A stretch of 22,072 nucleotides of DNA from an uncultured Saprospirales bacterium (GTDB lineage: Bacteria > Bacteroidota > Bacteroidia > Chitinophagales > JADIYW01), in the NCBI GenBank assembly GCA_938008535.1, contig CALLKF010000100.1, forward strand, positions 1-22,072. The letters run 5' to 3'. The position numbers and the translations under genes are program-made. How positions within the stretch are numbered: the first letter of the stretch is position 1; the number at the start of each line of letters is the position of its first letter. Below are positions 1 through 6,602 of the stretch, in pieces. The notes beneath the pieces are model-generated. The model did not search any database. It was not told the origin of the DNA and was given only the letters and a program-made list of their open reading frames with translations.

Positions 1-1145
1 TGGTCTAATCCATCAATAATAATAATAGTTTTTTGTTTGGTTCTATCATAAATTCTTTTGCAATCTTCTATCGACTCTTTAAATAAATGAACTAAATCAT
101 TTTCATCTTTTGGTATTAATGTTTTTAAGTTTTTATTTAGTTGAGATATTTGAATGGATAAATCATGTAAGAAGTAAACTGCTTCTCCACGTTGATTTCC
201 TACAATTTCTTCTTCTGGAATATGTAAATAATAATGTAGAATTCTATCATTAGAGTTATCAGACCATTTTGTGATTAATGTTGACTTTCCACTTCCTGGG
301 GAGCCAAGTAATAATATGTAACCCTTATTAATTTCTTCTATTGCTTTCGCAATTCTGGTTTTAGAGTTTTGTATAGGTGTGTAATGTTTTGTCTCTACAA
401 AAAAATCTTGTTTAAAATATGATGTAGCTCTTTTATACCATTTTAGTTCGTCAATTAAAACTCTTCTTTCAACCTTTAGTTTTCTTTTTTCTTTACCTAT
501 TTTAGCAAAAAAGTAATTAGTTATTTCTTCTATATCATTATCGTAAATTGCTTTCTTAGTATTTGAGATAAAGTCTTCATCTAAAGTATCAATTGTTATA
601 ATTTTAAAATCTGAAAGGAATGAATCCAATTCATTGCTTACAAGTTTAGTTTCTGTTTTTAAATTATCAACTTGTTCTTTCCAATGAATATCAAAATCAT
701 TTACTTTCTTATGACCCAAATAAATTGGGTCTAAGAATTCACTGCAAAATCTATTAAAACTAATTTTTGTATCACCTACTAGAATATTTTCATATTCTGA
801 AATCGGTCTATTGGTTATTAGTCCAACATTTATCTTTTTATTAGGATACTTTTTTTTTAATAATATCCATGATTTTGCTATTTTGGAAATTAATGAGGTT
901 TCTCCTTCGAATAAATAATTATATGTTATTGATGGTTTATCTTCTTCTTTAACACTACACTTTACTTGATATCCAAAAACTTCATCATTGACAACTTGAA
1001 TATCATCTAAAATACCAACTTCATCAGAAGCTAATTCAATAAATTCAAGGTTGTTTTTTAACAACCCTTTATATACAAAATAAGCACAAGCTTTATATTG
1101 TTCATAATATCCGCCTATTGCTGCGACTTCTCCTGTAATGCTCAT
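1..1145 (-). CDS. Cap4/DUF4297-like nuclease fused to NACHT/STAND ATPase (3' end outside window)
   Basis: Probable anti-phage sensor-effector. It reads from ATG at 1145 without a stop to base 1 (381 complete codons, C-terminus missing); an in-frame TGA lies 18 nt upstream of the ATG, fixing the start. The N-terminus (residues 11-64) starts with GGYYEQYKACAYF and then has LDDI (D47/D48) and YQVK (Q60-x-K62), the acidic plus (E/Q)xK pattern of PD-(D/E)xK nucleases as in Cap4/DUF4297 dsDNA nucleases. A long charged linker follows, then Walker A GSPGSGKST (281-289) and Walker B IIIIDGLD (374-381), typical of NACHT/STAND ATPases. Such proteins are usually over 1000 residues with C-terminal sensor repeats, which would lie outside the window. 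Known family behaviour: target recognition triggers oligomerisation and DNA cleavage. The assignment to a particular Avs or other named type is open. Confidence 0.8.
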   Translation of the reverse strand, partial: MSITGEVAAIGGYYEQYKACAYFVYKGLLKNNLEFIELASDEVGILDDIQVVNDEVFGYQVKCSVKEEDKPSITYNYLFEGETSLISKIAKSWILLKKKYPNKKINVGLITNRPISEYENILVGDTKISFNRFCSEFLDPIYLGHKKVNDFDIHWKEQVDNLKTETKLVSNELDSFLSDFKIITIDTLDEDFISNTKKAIYDNDIEEITNYFFAKIGKEKRKLKVERRVLIDELKWYKRATSYFKQDFFVETKHYTPIQNSKTRIAKAIEEINKGYILLLGSPGSGKSTLITKWSDNSNDRILHYYLHIPEEEIVGNQRGEAVYFLHDLSIQISQLNKNLKTLIPKDENDLVHLFKESIEDCKRIYDRTKQKTIIIIDGLD

Positions 1146-1282
1146 ACATGTAAATATAATTCATTTGTATGAGCGTATTAGTGAAACACTTTTAAAATTT
1201 GTTGTTAGTTTTCAACAATCATTTACTGTTGAATAATTATTTAAGTTTCTATCTTAGGAATCTAGGCTTTAGGAGATGTAAT

Positions 1283-1324
1283 GAACCAAAAATACCCCTA
1301 CCCCTATAAGAATATTTTTGGTTC
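1283..1324. repeat. Perfect 12-bp inverted repeat (hairpin)
   Basis: The arms GAACCAAAAATA (1283-1294) and TATTTTTGGTTC (1313-1324) are exactly complementary around an 18-nt C/A-rich loop. This is the strongest stem in the gene-free segment upstream of the nuclease-STAND gene. There is no T tract on either side. Confidence 0.85.
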
Positions 1325-1604
1325 TCGACATATACTAACTTCTATCTTGAGGCTGAGTATTTTATCGACGTATTGCATCATAAACATTATTTATTAGCAA
1401 CCGTACAAGCTAGAACTCGTATTTAATTACCTAACAGACCTTGTACGTAGGGACATCGACCCAACACAATTAAGCGGTTGTCTTTTCTGTATAAGTTTTA
1501 CCTCACCTCACACCAATTGGTTATTAAAATAGTTCTCTTAATGACCCTTTCCAATTGAATGTGCGCACTAATTATAGTAATGGTTTAGTACTGACCTCTG
1601 TAAC

Positions 1605-1634
1605 TAAATATAGACATTTTGAAAAAAAAGTCAA
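1605..1634 (-). promoter_or_regulatory. Bacteroidota-type promoter candidate toward the structured segment and defence gene
   Basis: On the minus strand TTG (1634-1632) is followed after exactly 19 nt by TATATTTA (1612-1605), which is 7 of 8 to TAnnTTTG. Transcription would begin near 1598 and run through the hairpin region toward the nuclease-STAND start at 1145, giving a leader of about 450 nt or a separate RNA. Confidence 0.45.
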
Positions 1635-1659
1635 GAGGTAGTTTAATTTTTTATCAAAT

Positions 1660-1986
1660 CTACATTGGTGGAGTAAAAAAGAAAAAATAAATTAATCCTA
1701 AAATCAATGCAATAATTATTATCCAACCAATTGTATTGTTTTGTTTAGGAATTGGTTTACTAATGAAGGTTGGTACTTTTTGTTTATTATCAACTATCTT
1801 CAATTTAATATGACCACCACATGTTTTACATTGAGTTTCTCCTTTTGAATATTGTTTATGACAATACTCACACTCGTAAATGGCTACATTATTTGAGTTA
1901 TCAAGTGATTGTTTGTCATGAATAGAATTTGCTATCTCATTTGCAAGTATTTTCCGATTTAATATTTCTTTATACCAATCATTCAT
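1660..1986 (-). CDS. Small zinc-ribbon membrane protein, function unknown
   Basis: 108 residues. Two CxxC knuckles, CEYC (39-42) and CKTC (53-56), separated by ten residues form a zinc-ribbon-like module. A linker rich in K, P and N follows, then one strongly hydrophobic helix (about 86-105, GWIIIIALILGLIYFFFF) ends the protein at TPPM. The likely topology is a cytosolic ribbon with a C-terminal membrane tail (inference). The start lies 14 nt after the stop of the lipoprotein gene on the same strand, so the two are probably co-transcribed from the promoter at 2476. No family recognised. Zinc ribbon plus tail-anchor proteins are common and functionally diverse, so no role is assigned. Confidence 0.7.
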   Translation of the reverse strand: MNDWYKEILNRKILANEIANSIHDKQSLDNSNNVAIYECEYCHKQYSKGETQCKTCGGHIKLKIVDNKQKVPTFISKPIPKQNNTIGWIIIIALILGLIYFFFFTPPM

Positions 1987-2000
1987 AATTCTGATTCTTT

Positions 2001-2459
2001 TTATGGATGTATGTAATATGTTGCTTGACTATATACAATATCACTATTGTTTAATTTTGCGTAATACTTAAAATAATAAAATGGAGATGAAGATATACTA
2101 CCCCTAAATAAATTCGTAGCAGTTGGTATGTAAGGGCTGATAATTGTCGGTACTACAGTACTAGATGTATCAGATGCACCATTATCTAGAGATATTGAAC
2201 CATCTGTATCACCCCATATTAAACCACGTCTAATTACATTTCCATCAATCTCATTTTCAAATTCTGCATAATTATCAAAACTAACTTTATAGACACTATT
2301 TATTGGTGAATTAGTATAGGCTCTAGAAGCAGTATCTAAATGCGGAACTACATTAATGTATAGATTTGACGGAGAATTTATTCTATTACCATTTTCTTTT
2401 TTACATGATAATGTTAATGCGACTAATGTAAACAATAATACTTTCTTATAATTCTTCAT
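2001..2459 (-). CDS. Predicted lipoprotein with FN3-like C-terminal half, function unknown
   Basis: 152 residues. A lysine-rich N-terminus and hydrophobic stretch end in LTLSC (C19), a clear lipobox, followed by KKEN, so the mature protein should be a surface or periplasmic lipoprotein. The later part (RRGLIWGDTDG near residues 77-87 and YYFKYYAKLNNSDIVYSQATY near 127-147) resembles the FN3-like repeat common in Bacteroidota lipoproteins, where a GLxW/Y strand precedes a YYxxxYA strand. First gene of a probable two-gene unit with the zinc-ribbon protein. Its promoter box TATCTTTG (2483-2476) lies directly downstream of an inverted-repeat operator shared with a divergent XRE gene, so it is probably controlled by that regulator. 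No homologue with known function recognised. Confidence 0.75.
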   Translation of the reverse strand: MKNYKKVLLFTLVALTLSCKKENGNRINSPSNLYINVVPHLDTASRAYTNSPINSVYKVSFDNYAEFENEIDGNVIRRGLIWGDTDGSISLDNGASDTSSTVVPTIISPYIPTATNLFRGSISSSPFYYFKYYAKLNNSDIVYSQATYYIHP

Positions 2460-2475
2460 AAATATTAGATTACAG

Positions 2476-2483
2476 CAAAGATA
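2476..2483 (-). promoter_or_regulatory. -7 box TATCTTTG of the lipoprotein promoter
   Basis: A perfect match to TAnnTTTG on the minus strand, 16 nt upstream of the lipoprotein ATG. The matching -33 position falls inside the operator at 2488-2507 and reads TTCG rather than TTTG, suggesting a weak promoter controlled at that site. Confidence 0.65.
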
Positions 2484-2487
2484 TAAA

Positions 2488-2507
2488 ATTCGGAGTAAAC
2501 TCCGAAT
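2488..2507. promoter_or_regulatory. Perfect inverted-repeat operator between lipoprotein and XRE genes
   Basis: The arms ATTCGGAGT (2488-2496) and ACTCCGAAT (2499-2507) are exact reverse complements with a 2-bp centre AA: a typical site for a dimeric HTH repressor. It covers the -33 position of the leftward lipoprotein promoter and, if TTATTTTG at 2523-2530 is the -7 box of the XRE gene, the -33 position of the rightward promoter too. The XRE protein encoded at 2550 is the obvious candidate ligand (inference). Confidence 0.7.
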
Positions 2508-2549
2508 GATTTAAGATGGTAATTATTTTGGTTTGTAGATTTTTGCTTT

Positions 2550-2804
2550 GTGCAAAATCAGCTAGATGATATTAAAATTGAAGTTACTAAACGCTTACAT
2601 GATTTATTCATGAAAAAGTTTGAAGGTAATAAGCTGAAATTTGCAAAAGCTGCAGGGTGCAATGAAAAAGCTATCCGACTTATATTTGATGAGGGACAAG
2701 GTGTAACATTAAATCTGCTGTTCAAATTAACCTATGCTTTGGATATAACACCATCACAATTATTAGAAGGTTTACAATTAAAATCTTCTAATCAATCAAC
2801 ATAA
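2550..2804 (+). CDS. XRE-family HTH transcriptional regulator
   Basis: 84 residues forming a single Cro/C1-type helix-turn-helix. Helix 2 is LKFAKAAGC (29-37), the recognition helix is EKAIRLIFDEGQG (39-51), and the closing helices LNLLFKLTYALDITPSQLLEGL end the fold. The start is GTG at 2550; no ATG or other usable start exists in this frame after the upstream stop at 2520. It is transcribed divergently from the lipoprotein gene with a perfect inverted repeat between them, so it probably represses itself and the lipoprotein/zinc-ribbon unit. It has no extra sensor domain; regulation would depend on its concentration or on an unseen partner. Confidence 0.85.
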   Translation: MQNQLDDIKIEVTKRLHDLFMKKFEGNKLKFAKAAGCNEKAIRLIFDEGQGVTLNLLFKLTYALDITPSQLLEGLQLKSSNQST

Positions 2805-3284
2805 CTCATAAATATGCTTCACAAAGCTCCTTCGGCTTGCTATTAAAAATGTTAAAAGACTGTTAAATAATCATGCCAGCATAAGATATACTATTTTATA
2901 TACTCAATGTACTTTTACTAAACAGCCAACATTTACTGATGTTTTGAAGGTTTTAGATATATAAGACTATTTATTTATCATTTTATTTTTTATATTTAAT
3001 CAAATCTAATTTTACAACTTGCAACATTCACCATCTTGTAGTTTCTTTGTCTTATTGAAACGTTAGAGATACAGAATGTTTATTTAATTATAATTCTATT
3101 ATTAAAAACCTTGAGCAAAATTCGCACTAGAATCATTATTGCGAATTCTTTTAAATTGAATGATAGGAATTAGATAAAACACTTTATTTCAAATAAAAAT
3201 AATCAAGTATTGCCCTGGTTATCAATTGATTGTATATTGTACAACGGTTATTGTTATGGGTTTTACCAAAAAAAATTAGAAAAT
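2805..3284. other. AT-rich gene-free gap before the excisionase/integrase pair
   Basis: No supportable gene in 480 bp. Visible structure: a 7-bp inverted repeat AATTCGC (3119-3125) / GCGAATT (3141-3147) with a 15-nt loop, and a close direct repeat of ATATACT near 2887-2904. Regions upstream of recombinase operons often hold accessory binding sites, so these may be protein-binding motifs, but nothing decides this. Confidence 0.4.
3210..3240 (+). promoter_or_regulatory. Possible promoter of the excisionase-like/integrase operon
   Basis: TTG (3210-3212), a 20-nt spacer, then TATATTGT (3233-3240), a near match to TAnnTTTG. Transcription would start about 40 nt before the ATG at 3285. This also argues that the TTG at 3210 is a promoter element rather than a start codon. 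Confidence 0.3.
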
Positions 3285-3647
3285 ATGTCAATGAACTATG
3301 AACATCCATTTTATTCCGTTACAGAAATTGCCCAGAAATTAGGTGTAAAACCTGACGCTGCGTGTAACTATCTAAAAGCATTAAAAGTAGAAATAATTAA
3401 ACCATGTAAAACAAGGCAAGTGTCGAAATTGAATTTTGATATTGCTATTGGTAAAATTGATGCCAAACAATTAAAAAATTGCTACCCTAAAACTTGGGAC
3501 GAAATATTTTTAAAGACTGCAAAAGATAAAAACATTGCTAATGTAATTATTGATGATATAAAAAGTGAATACTTATCACTTCCAATTAAATCAAAGATTA
3601 AAGTAACTGAATCAGGAAAAGAATTATTAAAAAAATTAAATAAATAA
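3285..3647 (+). CDS. Excisionase-like HTH protein upstream of integrase
   Basis: 120 residues from ATG 3285. The frame could be extended to TTG 3210, but those 25 extra residues are unlike a protein start and overlap a promoter-like sequence. Near the N-terminus FYSVTEIAQKLGVKPDAACN is a helix-turn-helix reminiscent of MerR/excisionase winged helices or replication-initiator HTHs. The rest is basic and helical (ending GKELLKKLNK), with no catalytic motif. The stop is 3 nt before the integrase ATG, so the two are translated together. By position this is probably the recombination directionality factor or a regulator of the integrase (inference). A plain transcriptional regulator is the main alternative. 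Confidence 0.6.
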   Translation: MSMNYEHPFYSVTEIAQKLGVKPDAACNYLKALKVEIIKPCKTRQVSKLNFDIAIGKIDAKQLKNCYPKTWDEIFLKTAKDKNIANVIIDDIKSEYLSLPIKSKIKVTESGKELLKKLNK

Positions 3648-3650
3648 ACA

Positions 3651-4910
3651 ATGAGAAAATTAAAATTAGGTAAAAACCGACATACTGGTTTAAAAGTGTA
3701 TTGTAACAAATGTAATAAAGATAATCCTGATTGTAATCACTTTGATACTCATCAATACCGTATTAGACTTCATGTGCCAGGTACAAAGAATAAAGTGAAA
3801 GTAAAGTCATTCGACACTAGAGATTATGATGAAGCTGTGAAATTAGCAATTGATTTTAAAAAGGAAATGACAATAACCAACTTCCACTCCATCATTCAAG
3901 TTATAACTGGAAATGACTTTTCCATTAGAGATGGTATTTTGTTGTTTAATGATTATCTCGAAGGTAATCATCGACTTGCTCACATGAAAAAACATGTATC
4001 TAAAGGACATCGTGAAGAAACAATTCGATATTGTATTTTATTTGCTGATAGCTTAAGCAAGCGAGCGGAAATAACTACATTAAGACCACAACAGGTAACA
4101 CAAACTGATGTCTCAAATTTCTATAAGTCATTAGAAACAAAGTATCATCCAAAAACATTTAATAATTGTATTCATGCATTAAGAGCTTTATTCAATTATT
4201 TTATCAATAATGAAGGAATTGATATGAAAAACCCTTTCTCTACATGCGTTTTGAAAAAATTACCTAAACGTAATCCAAAAACACTTACTAAAGAAGAGTT
4301 TGATATGATATTAAATGCTGTTGATAGTGCAAGTAAGTATAAAATATCGCCAAATGCAAAACGTCAGAAAATAAGTATGTACAAGCCATATTTAAAGGAA
4401 GCTTTCAAACTATTTCTGTTAACAGGTGGACGAAGGGAAGAAATTATCAACCTTCGTTGGAGTGATATAGTAATGACTATTAATGGTACTTTAGTTTTTC
4501 AGCTACACAATCTGAAGGTAGAACGAATAAGTAAAAAACAAGAAATATATAAGTATATTCCAATAGGAAAAGATTTATTAGACGTTTTAAAGGAATTAGG
4601 ATATACAGAAAAATTAAAATCCGATGATTATATACTCTGTCCTGATAGAACCCAAAACTCACTTCAATTTATGAATAGCTTGAGTAGAGGATTTACGCAC
4701 TATAAAGAAGCTGCTGGGATTGACAAAGATATTAGTCTTCATCATCTCAGAAAAACATACATAACATGGGTAAATTACTATATGCATAAAGAAACAGCTT
4801 TACTTACTTCTCATGCTGGTCAGAAGGTTTTAGACAATCATTATATAGACAAGCGTGTGATAAATGCTATTGATAGAGGTGCTTTAGAAATAAAGATATT
4901 TGGTTCTTAA
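3651..4910 (+). CDS. Tyrosine recombinase (phage/island integrase)
   Basis: 419 residues. The catalytic set is visible: R261 in LLTGGRREEIINLRW, H364-x-x-R367 in LHHLRKTY, H388 in TSHAGQ and the nucleophile Y398 in DNHYID. The central region (about 90-200) is a helical SAM-like core-binding domain. The N-terminus (15-70) carries an unusual Cys/His cluster (CNKCNKDNPDCNHFDTH) that may bind zinc, followed by an arm-binding-type domain with alternating strands. It is co-transcribed with the excisionase-like gene and faces the 3' end of tRNA-Val 119 bp away. The expected role is site-specific integration and excision of the island. Length and domains are complete, with no frameshift, so it may be active. 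Confidence 0.92.
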   Translation: MRKLKLGKNRHTGLKVYCNKCNKDNPDCNHFDTHQYRIRLHVPGTKNKVKVKSFDTRDYDEAVKLAIDFKKEMTITNFHSIIQVITGNDFSIRDGILLFNDYLEGNHRLAHMKKHVSKGHREETIRYCILFADSLSKRAEITTLRPQQVTQTDVSNFYKSLETKYHPKTFNNCIHALRALFNYFINNEGIDMKNPFSTCVLKKLPKRNPKTLTKEEFDMILNAVDSASKYKISPNAKRQKISMYKPYLKEAFKLFLLTGGRREEIINLRWSDIVMTINGTLVFQLHNLKVERISKKQEIYKYIPIGKDLLDVLKELGYTEKLKSDDYILCPDRTQNSLQFMNSLSRGFTHYKEAAGIDKDISLHHLRKTYITWVNYYMHKETALLTSHAGQKVLDNHYIDKRVINAIDRGALEIKIFGS

Positions 4911-4976
4911 TTATTCCTCACGATACATCCTCACTCCAAAAAAACTAGTTGAGTTTACAGTGTGAAATAAAAAACA

Positions 4977-5000
4977 AAACCCCTTGATAACAAGGGGTTT
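4977..5000. terminator. Bidirectional intrinsic terminator between integrase and tRNA-Val
   Basis: Perfect 10-bp stem: AAACCCCTTG (4977-4986) and CAAGGGGTTT (4991-5000) with loop ATAA. T-rich sequence follows on both strands (TTTATTTTT to the right; the complement of the A-rich stretch to the left). It can end the integrase transcript and the leftward tRNA-Val transcript. Confidence 0.85.
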
Positions 5001-5029
5001 ATTTTTAAAATCATTAAAGATTTTGGATG

Positions 5030-5104
5030 TGGGCGCACACGGGTTCGAACCGCGGACCCCCTGCTTGTAAGGCAGGTGCTCTGAACCAGCTGAGCTATGC
5101 GCCC
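5030..5104 (-). tRNA. tRNA-Val (anticodon UAC)
   Basis: The minus strand gives acceptor arm GGGCGCA (5104-5098) paired with TGCGCCC (5037-5031) and discriminator A at 5030. It has a D arm GCTCAGCTGG, anticodon stem-loop CTGCCTTACAAGGCAG with anticodon TAC, and a T arm with GGTTCGAACC. The CCA end is not encoded. All stems are intact, so the gene looks functional. Its 3' end faces the integrase, as expected for an island insertion site. Confidence 0.95.
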
Positions 5105-5127
5105 TCTACATTTCTGTAAAGCGAGTG

Positions 5128-5135
5128 CAAAGATA
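5128..5135 (-). promoter_or_regulatory. -7 box TATCTTTG of the tRNA-Val promoter
   Basis: A perfect TAnnTTTG on the minus strand 23 nt upstream of the mature tRNA 5' end. The -33 region 19 nt further up is only T-rich, without a clear TTG. Confidence 0.55.
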
Positions 5136-5199
5136 GGATTATCTTGTTAAATAAAAAAATTTAGAAGGATTTTTTTATTTTTTTTTAATGCAATCTATT

Positions 5200-5655
5200 T
5201 TATTCCTTAATTAACAGTTGTTGGACAGATTTTGCCCAATCGATAATGATAGTTTTTTCTGTTGAAGTTAAGGTAGCATCTTTATGAATTAAAGTGTATG
5301 AAGATAATGGCATCCATCCTTTTTCTTGAGAGGAAATTACTTTTTCCATTTTTTTTCTTGCTTTTTTGTTTTCATAAGAATTAAATTCTGAGAAATTTAA
5401 TTCTTCTTTACCTTCATTTATATGATTATTTAACCAAAAACCAATAGGTTGAATGTGTGAATACCATGGATATACAGTGTTATTAGAATGGCAATCAAAA
5501 CATGCCTTTTTTAGAATGGCTTGCACATTTTCTGGTGTATTGTATTTTCGTTCAATTGAATTTGCAGATACAATTGAAGTTTGATTTTTTTTTGTTGGAA
5601 TGAATTGTATACCGATTAATACAACCAATAATCCAATACCTATTTTTTTTAACAT
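5200..5655 (-). CDS. Haem_bd-family heme-binding protein
   Basis: 151 residues. An N-terminal hydrophobic segment (4-19, IGIGLLVVLIGIQFI) acts as signal or membrane anchor. One c-type heme site CFDCH (52-56) is followed by the family signature VYPWYSHIQP (61-70). The C-terminal half is helical and contains GWMP before a hydrophilic helix. This matches the short Bacteroidota Haem_bd proteins, thought to be periplasmic heme-binding proteins of unknown electron partner. It begins 12 nt after the methyltransferase stop, so it is probably the last gene of the 8393-5200 minus-strand unit. The product family is clear; the physiological role is not. Confidence 0.88.
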   Translation of the reverse strand: MLKKIGIGLLVVLIGIQFIPTKKNQTSIVSANSIERKYNTPENVQAILKKACFDCHSNNTVYPWYSHIQPIGFWLNNHINEGKEELNFSEFNSYENKKARKKMEKVISSQEKGWMPLSSYTLIHKDATLTSTEKTIIIDWAKSVQQLLIKE

Positions 5656-5667
5656 ATCGTTTGTTTT

Positions 5668-6561
5668 TTAAAATCTACAATATACACCAAGTGGAAGTTT
5701 TTGATGTGTTGATGAAGGAATGAATAATTCACCATAATTCGGTTTTATTTTAACTAAAGATAATTTTTTAATATTATCAGTCATTAGGTTTTCTATAATC
5801 AAAGAAGAAAAACCTAACGAATAAGTATTTAAAATAAAAAAGTGATTTTCTTTATCTAGCAAGGATAATACATCAAATATCATTTCATTAATTTGGTCTT
5901 CGAGTTTCCATTTTTCACCATCCGTACCGTGTCCATAAGCTGGTGGATCTAAAATAATTCCTTGGTAAATTTTTCCGCGTTTAATTTCTCGTTTTACAAA
6001 TTTCACCGCATCTTCAACAACCCAACGGATATCTTTTAATTTAGAAGATTCCATGTTTCGGTTTGCCCAACTTACTACTTGCTTTATCGAATCAACATGA
6101 TACACCTCAGCACCAGCAGCTGCAGCAGCCAAACTTGAACCACCTGTGTAAGCAAATAAATTCAATACTTTTGGTGATTCCACATTTTTTTTGATAGCAC
6201 TTGTTCTATCAAAAATAAAATCCCAATGCACACTTTGTTCGGGAAAAATACCAACGTGTTTGAATTTTGTGAGTGCTAAATTAAAGTTTAAATTAAGTTG
6301 TTGATGCTGATAATTAATTTCCCAATTTTCTGGCATTTTTTTAAAAAATTCCCATTTTCCGTTTGAAGAAGAAAGACCAATAAATTTTACATGTGCTTTT
6401 TCTAACCAATCTTTTTCGGTTAATTTTTTTGACCAAATTGCTTGTGGTTCTGGACGAATCGTAATGTATTCGCCAAAGCGTTCCAATTTTTCAAAATTTC
6501 CTGTGTCGATTAATTCGTACTCTTTCCAATTTTCAGGATACAACGTGGCAATAGATTCCAT
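5668..6561 (-). CDS. RlmI-like class I SAM-dependent methyltransferase
   Basis: 297 residues. Motif I is LNLFAYTGGSSLAAAA (133-148) and motif IV is LDPPAYGHG (204-212). The DPPxYG form is typical of the RlmI/YccW-type rRNA cytosine methyltransferases and relatives. A short beta-rich N-terminal region (1-90) precedes the Rossmann domain; there is no PUA domain, so it is shorter than RlmI (about 396 residues). The probable reaction is methylation of RNA or another nucleic-acid substrate using SAM, but the substrate cannot be read from the sequence. It lies 41 nt downstream of the DUF4199 gene. Confidence 0.85.
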   Translation of the reverse strand: MESIATLYPENWKEYELIDTGNFEKLERFGEYITIRPEPQAIWSKKLTEKDWLEKAHVKFIGLSSSNGKWEFFKKMPENWEINYQHQQLNLNFNLALTKFKHVGIFPEQSVHWDFIFDRTSAIKKNVESPKVLNLFAYTGGSSLAAAAAGAEVYHVDSIKQVVSWANRNMESSKLKDIRWVVEDAVKFVKREIKRGKIYQGIILDPPAYGHGTDGEKWKLEDQINEMIFDVLSLLDKENHFFILNTYSLGFSSLIIENLMTDNIKKLSLVKIKPNYGELFIPSSTHQKLPLGVYCRF

Positions 6562-6602
6562 TTTGTAAAAATAAGAATAAAGATGAATGAGAAAAAATTA
6601 AA

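Larger units (their letters stand above)
1146..1659. other. Gene-free 514-bp segment with nested inverted repeats: candidate structured RNA or long leader
   Basis: No credible reading frame in either direction. Stems seen directly: 1211-1217 with 1227-1233 (7 bp); 1283-1294 with 1313-1324 (12 bp, perfect, 18-nt loop); 1402-1409 with 1440-1447 (8 bp); 1398-1403 with 1475-1480 (6 bp, enclosing the previous stem and sharing its last two bases); 1519-1527 with 1538-1546 (9 bp, one G-U if read on +), extended by 1514-1518 with 1553-1557. The nine-mer TTCTATCTT occurs at 1247-1255 and 1340-1348, flanking the 12-bp hairpin. No hairpin is followed by a U tract, so none is an ordinary terminator. The orientation is unclear: a promoter-like sequence at 1605-1634 favours minus, G-U pairs favour plus. 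I do not recognise tmRNA, RNase P, 6S or retron motifs. Confidence 0.5.
1..5029. mobile_element. Integrase-bearing genomic island next to tRNA-Val (left end outside window)
   Basis: Inference from context: a tyrosine recombinase preceded by an excisionase-like HTH gene ends 119 bp from the 3' end of a tRNA-Val gene, and everything to its left is accessory (defence ATPase, XRE regulator, lipoprotein, small unknowns), whereas everything to the right of the tRNA is ordinary chromosomal housekeeping. tRNA 3' ends are standard targets for this recombinase family. I found no second copy of the tRNA-Val 3' sequence inside the window, so the far attachment site must lie left of base 1 or the target is not the tRNA itself. 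The right boundary is set at the tRNA by inference only. Confidence 0.65.

Noticed and set aside
1200..1670. tmRNA, RNase P RNA or retron ncRNA in the gene-free segment
   Set aside because: No tmRNA acceptor-type ends or tag frame, no RNase P core motifs, and no reverse transcriptase nearby. TGGTGGAGT near 1665 is just the codons for the C-terminal TPP of the zinc-ribbon protein.
3210..3284. TTG-initiated extension of the excisionase-like gene (25 more residues)
   Set aside because: The extension overlaps a promoter-like TTG/TATATTGT pair, and ATG 3285 starts just before the recognisable HTH.
3482..3709. Minus-strand open frame of 75 codons
   Set aside because: It overlaps the excisionase-like and integrase genes antisense, with F/I/L-rich composition typical of a shadow frame.
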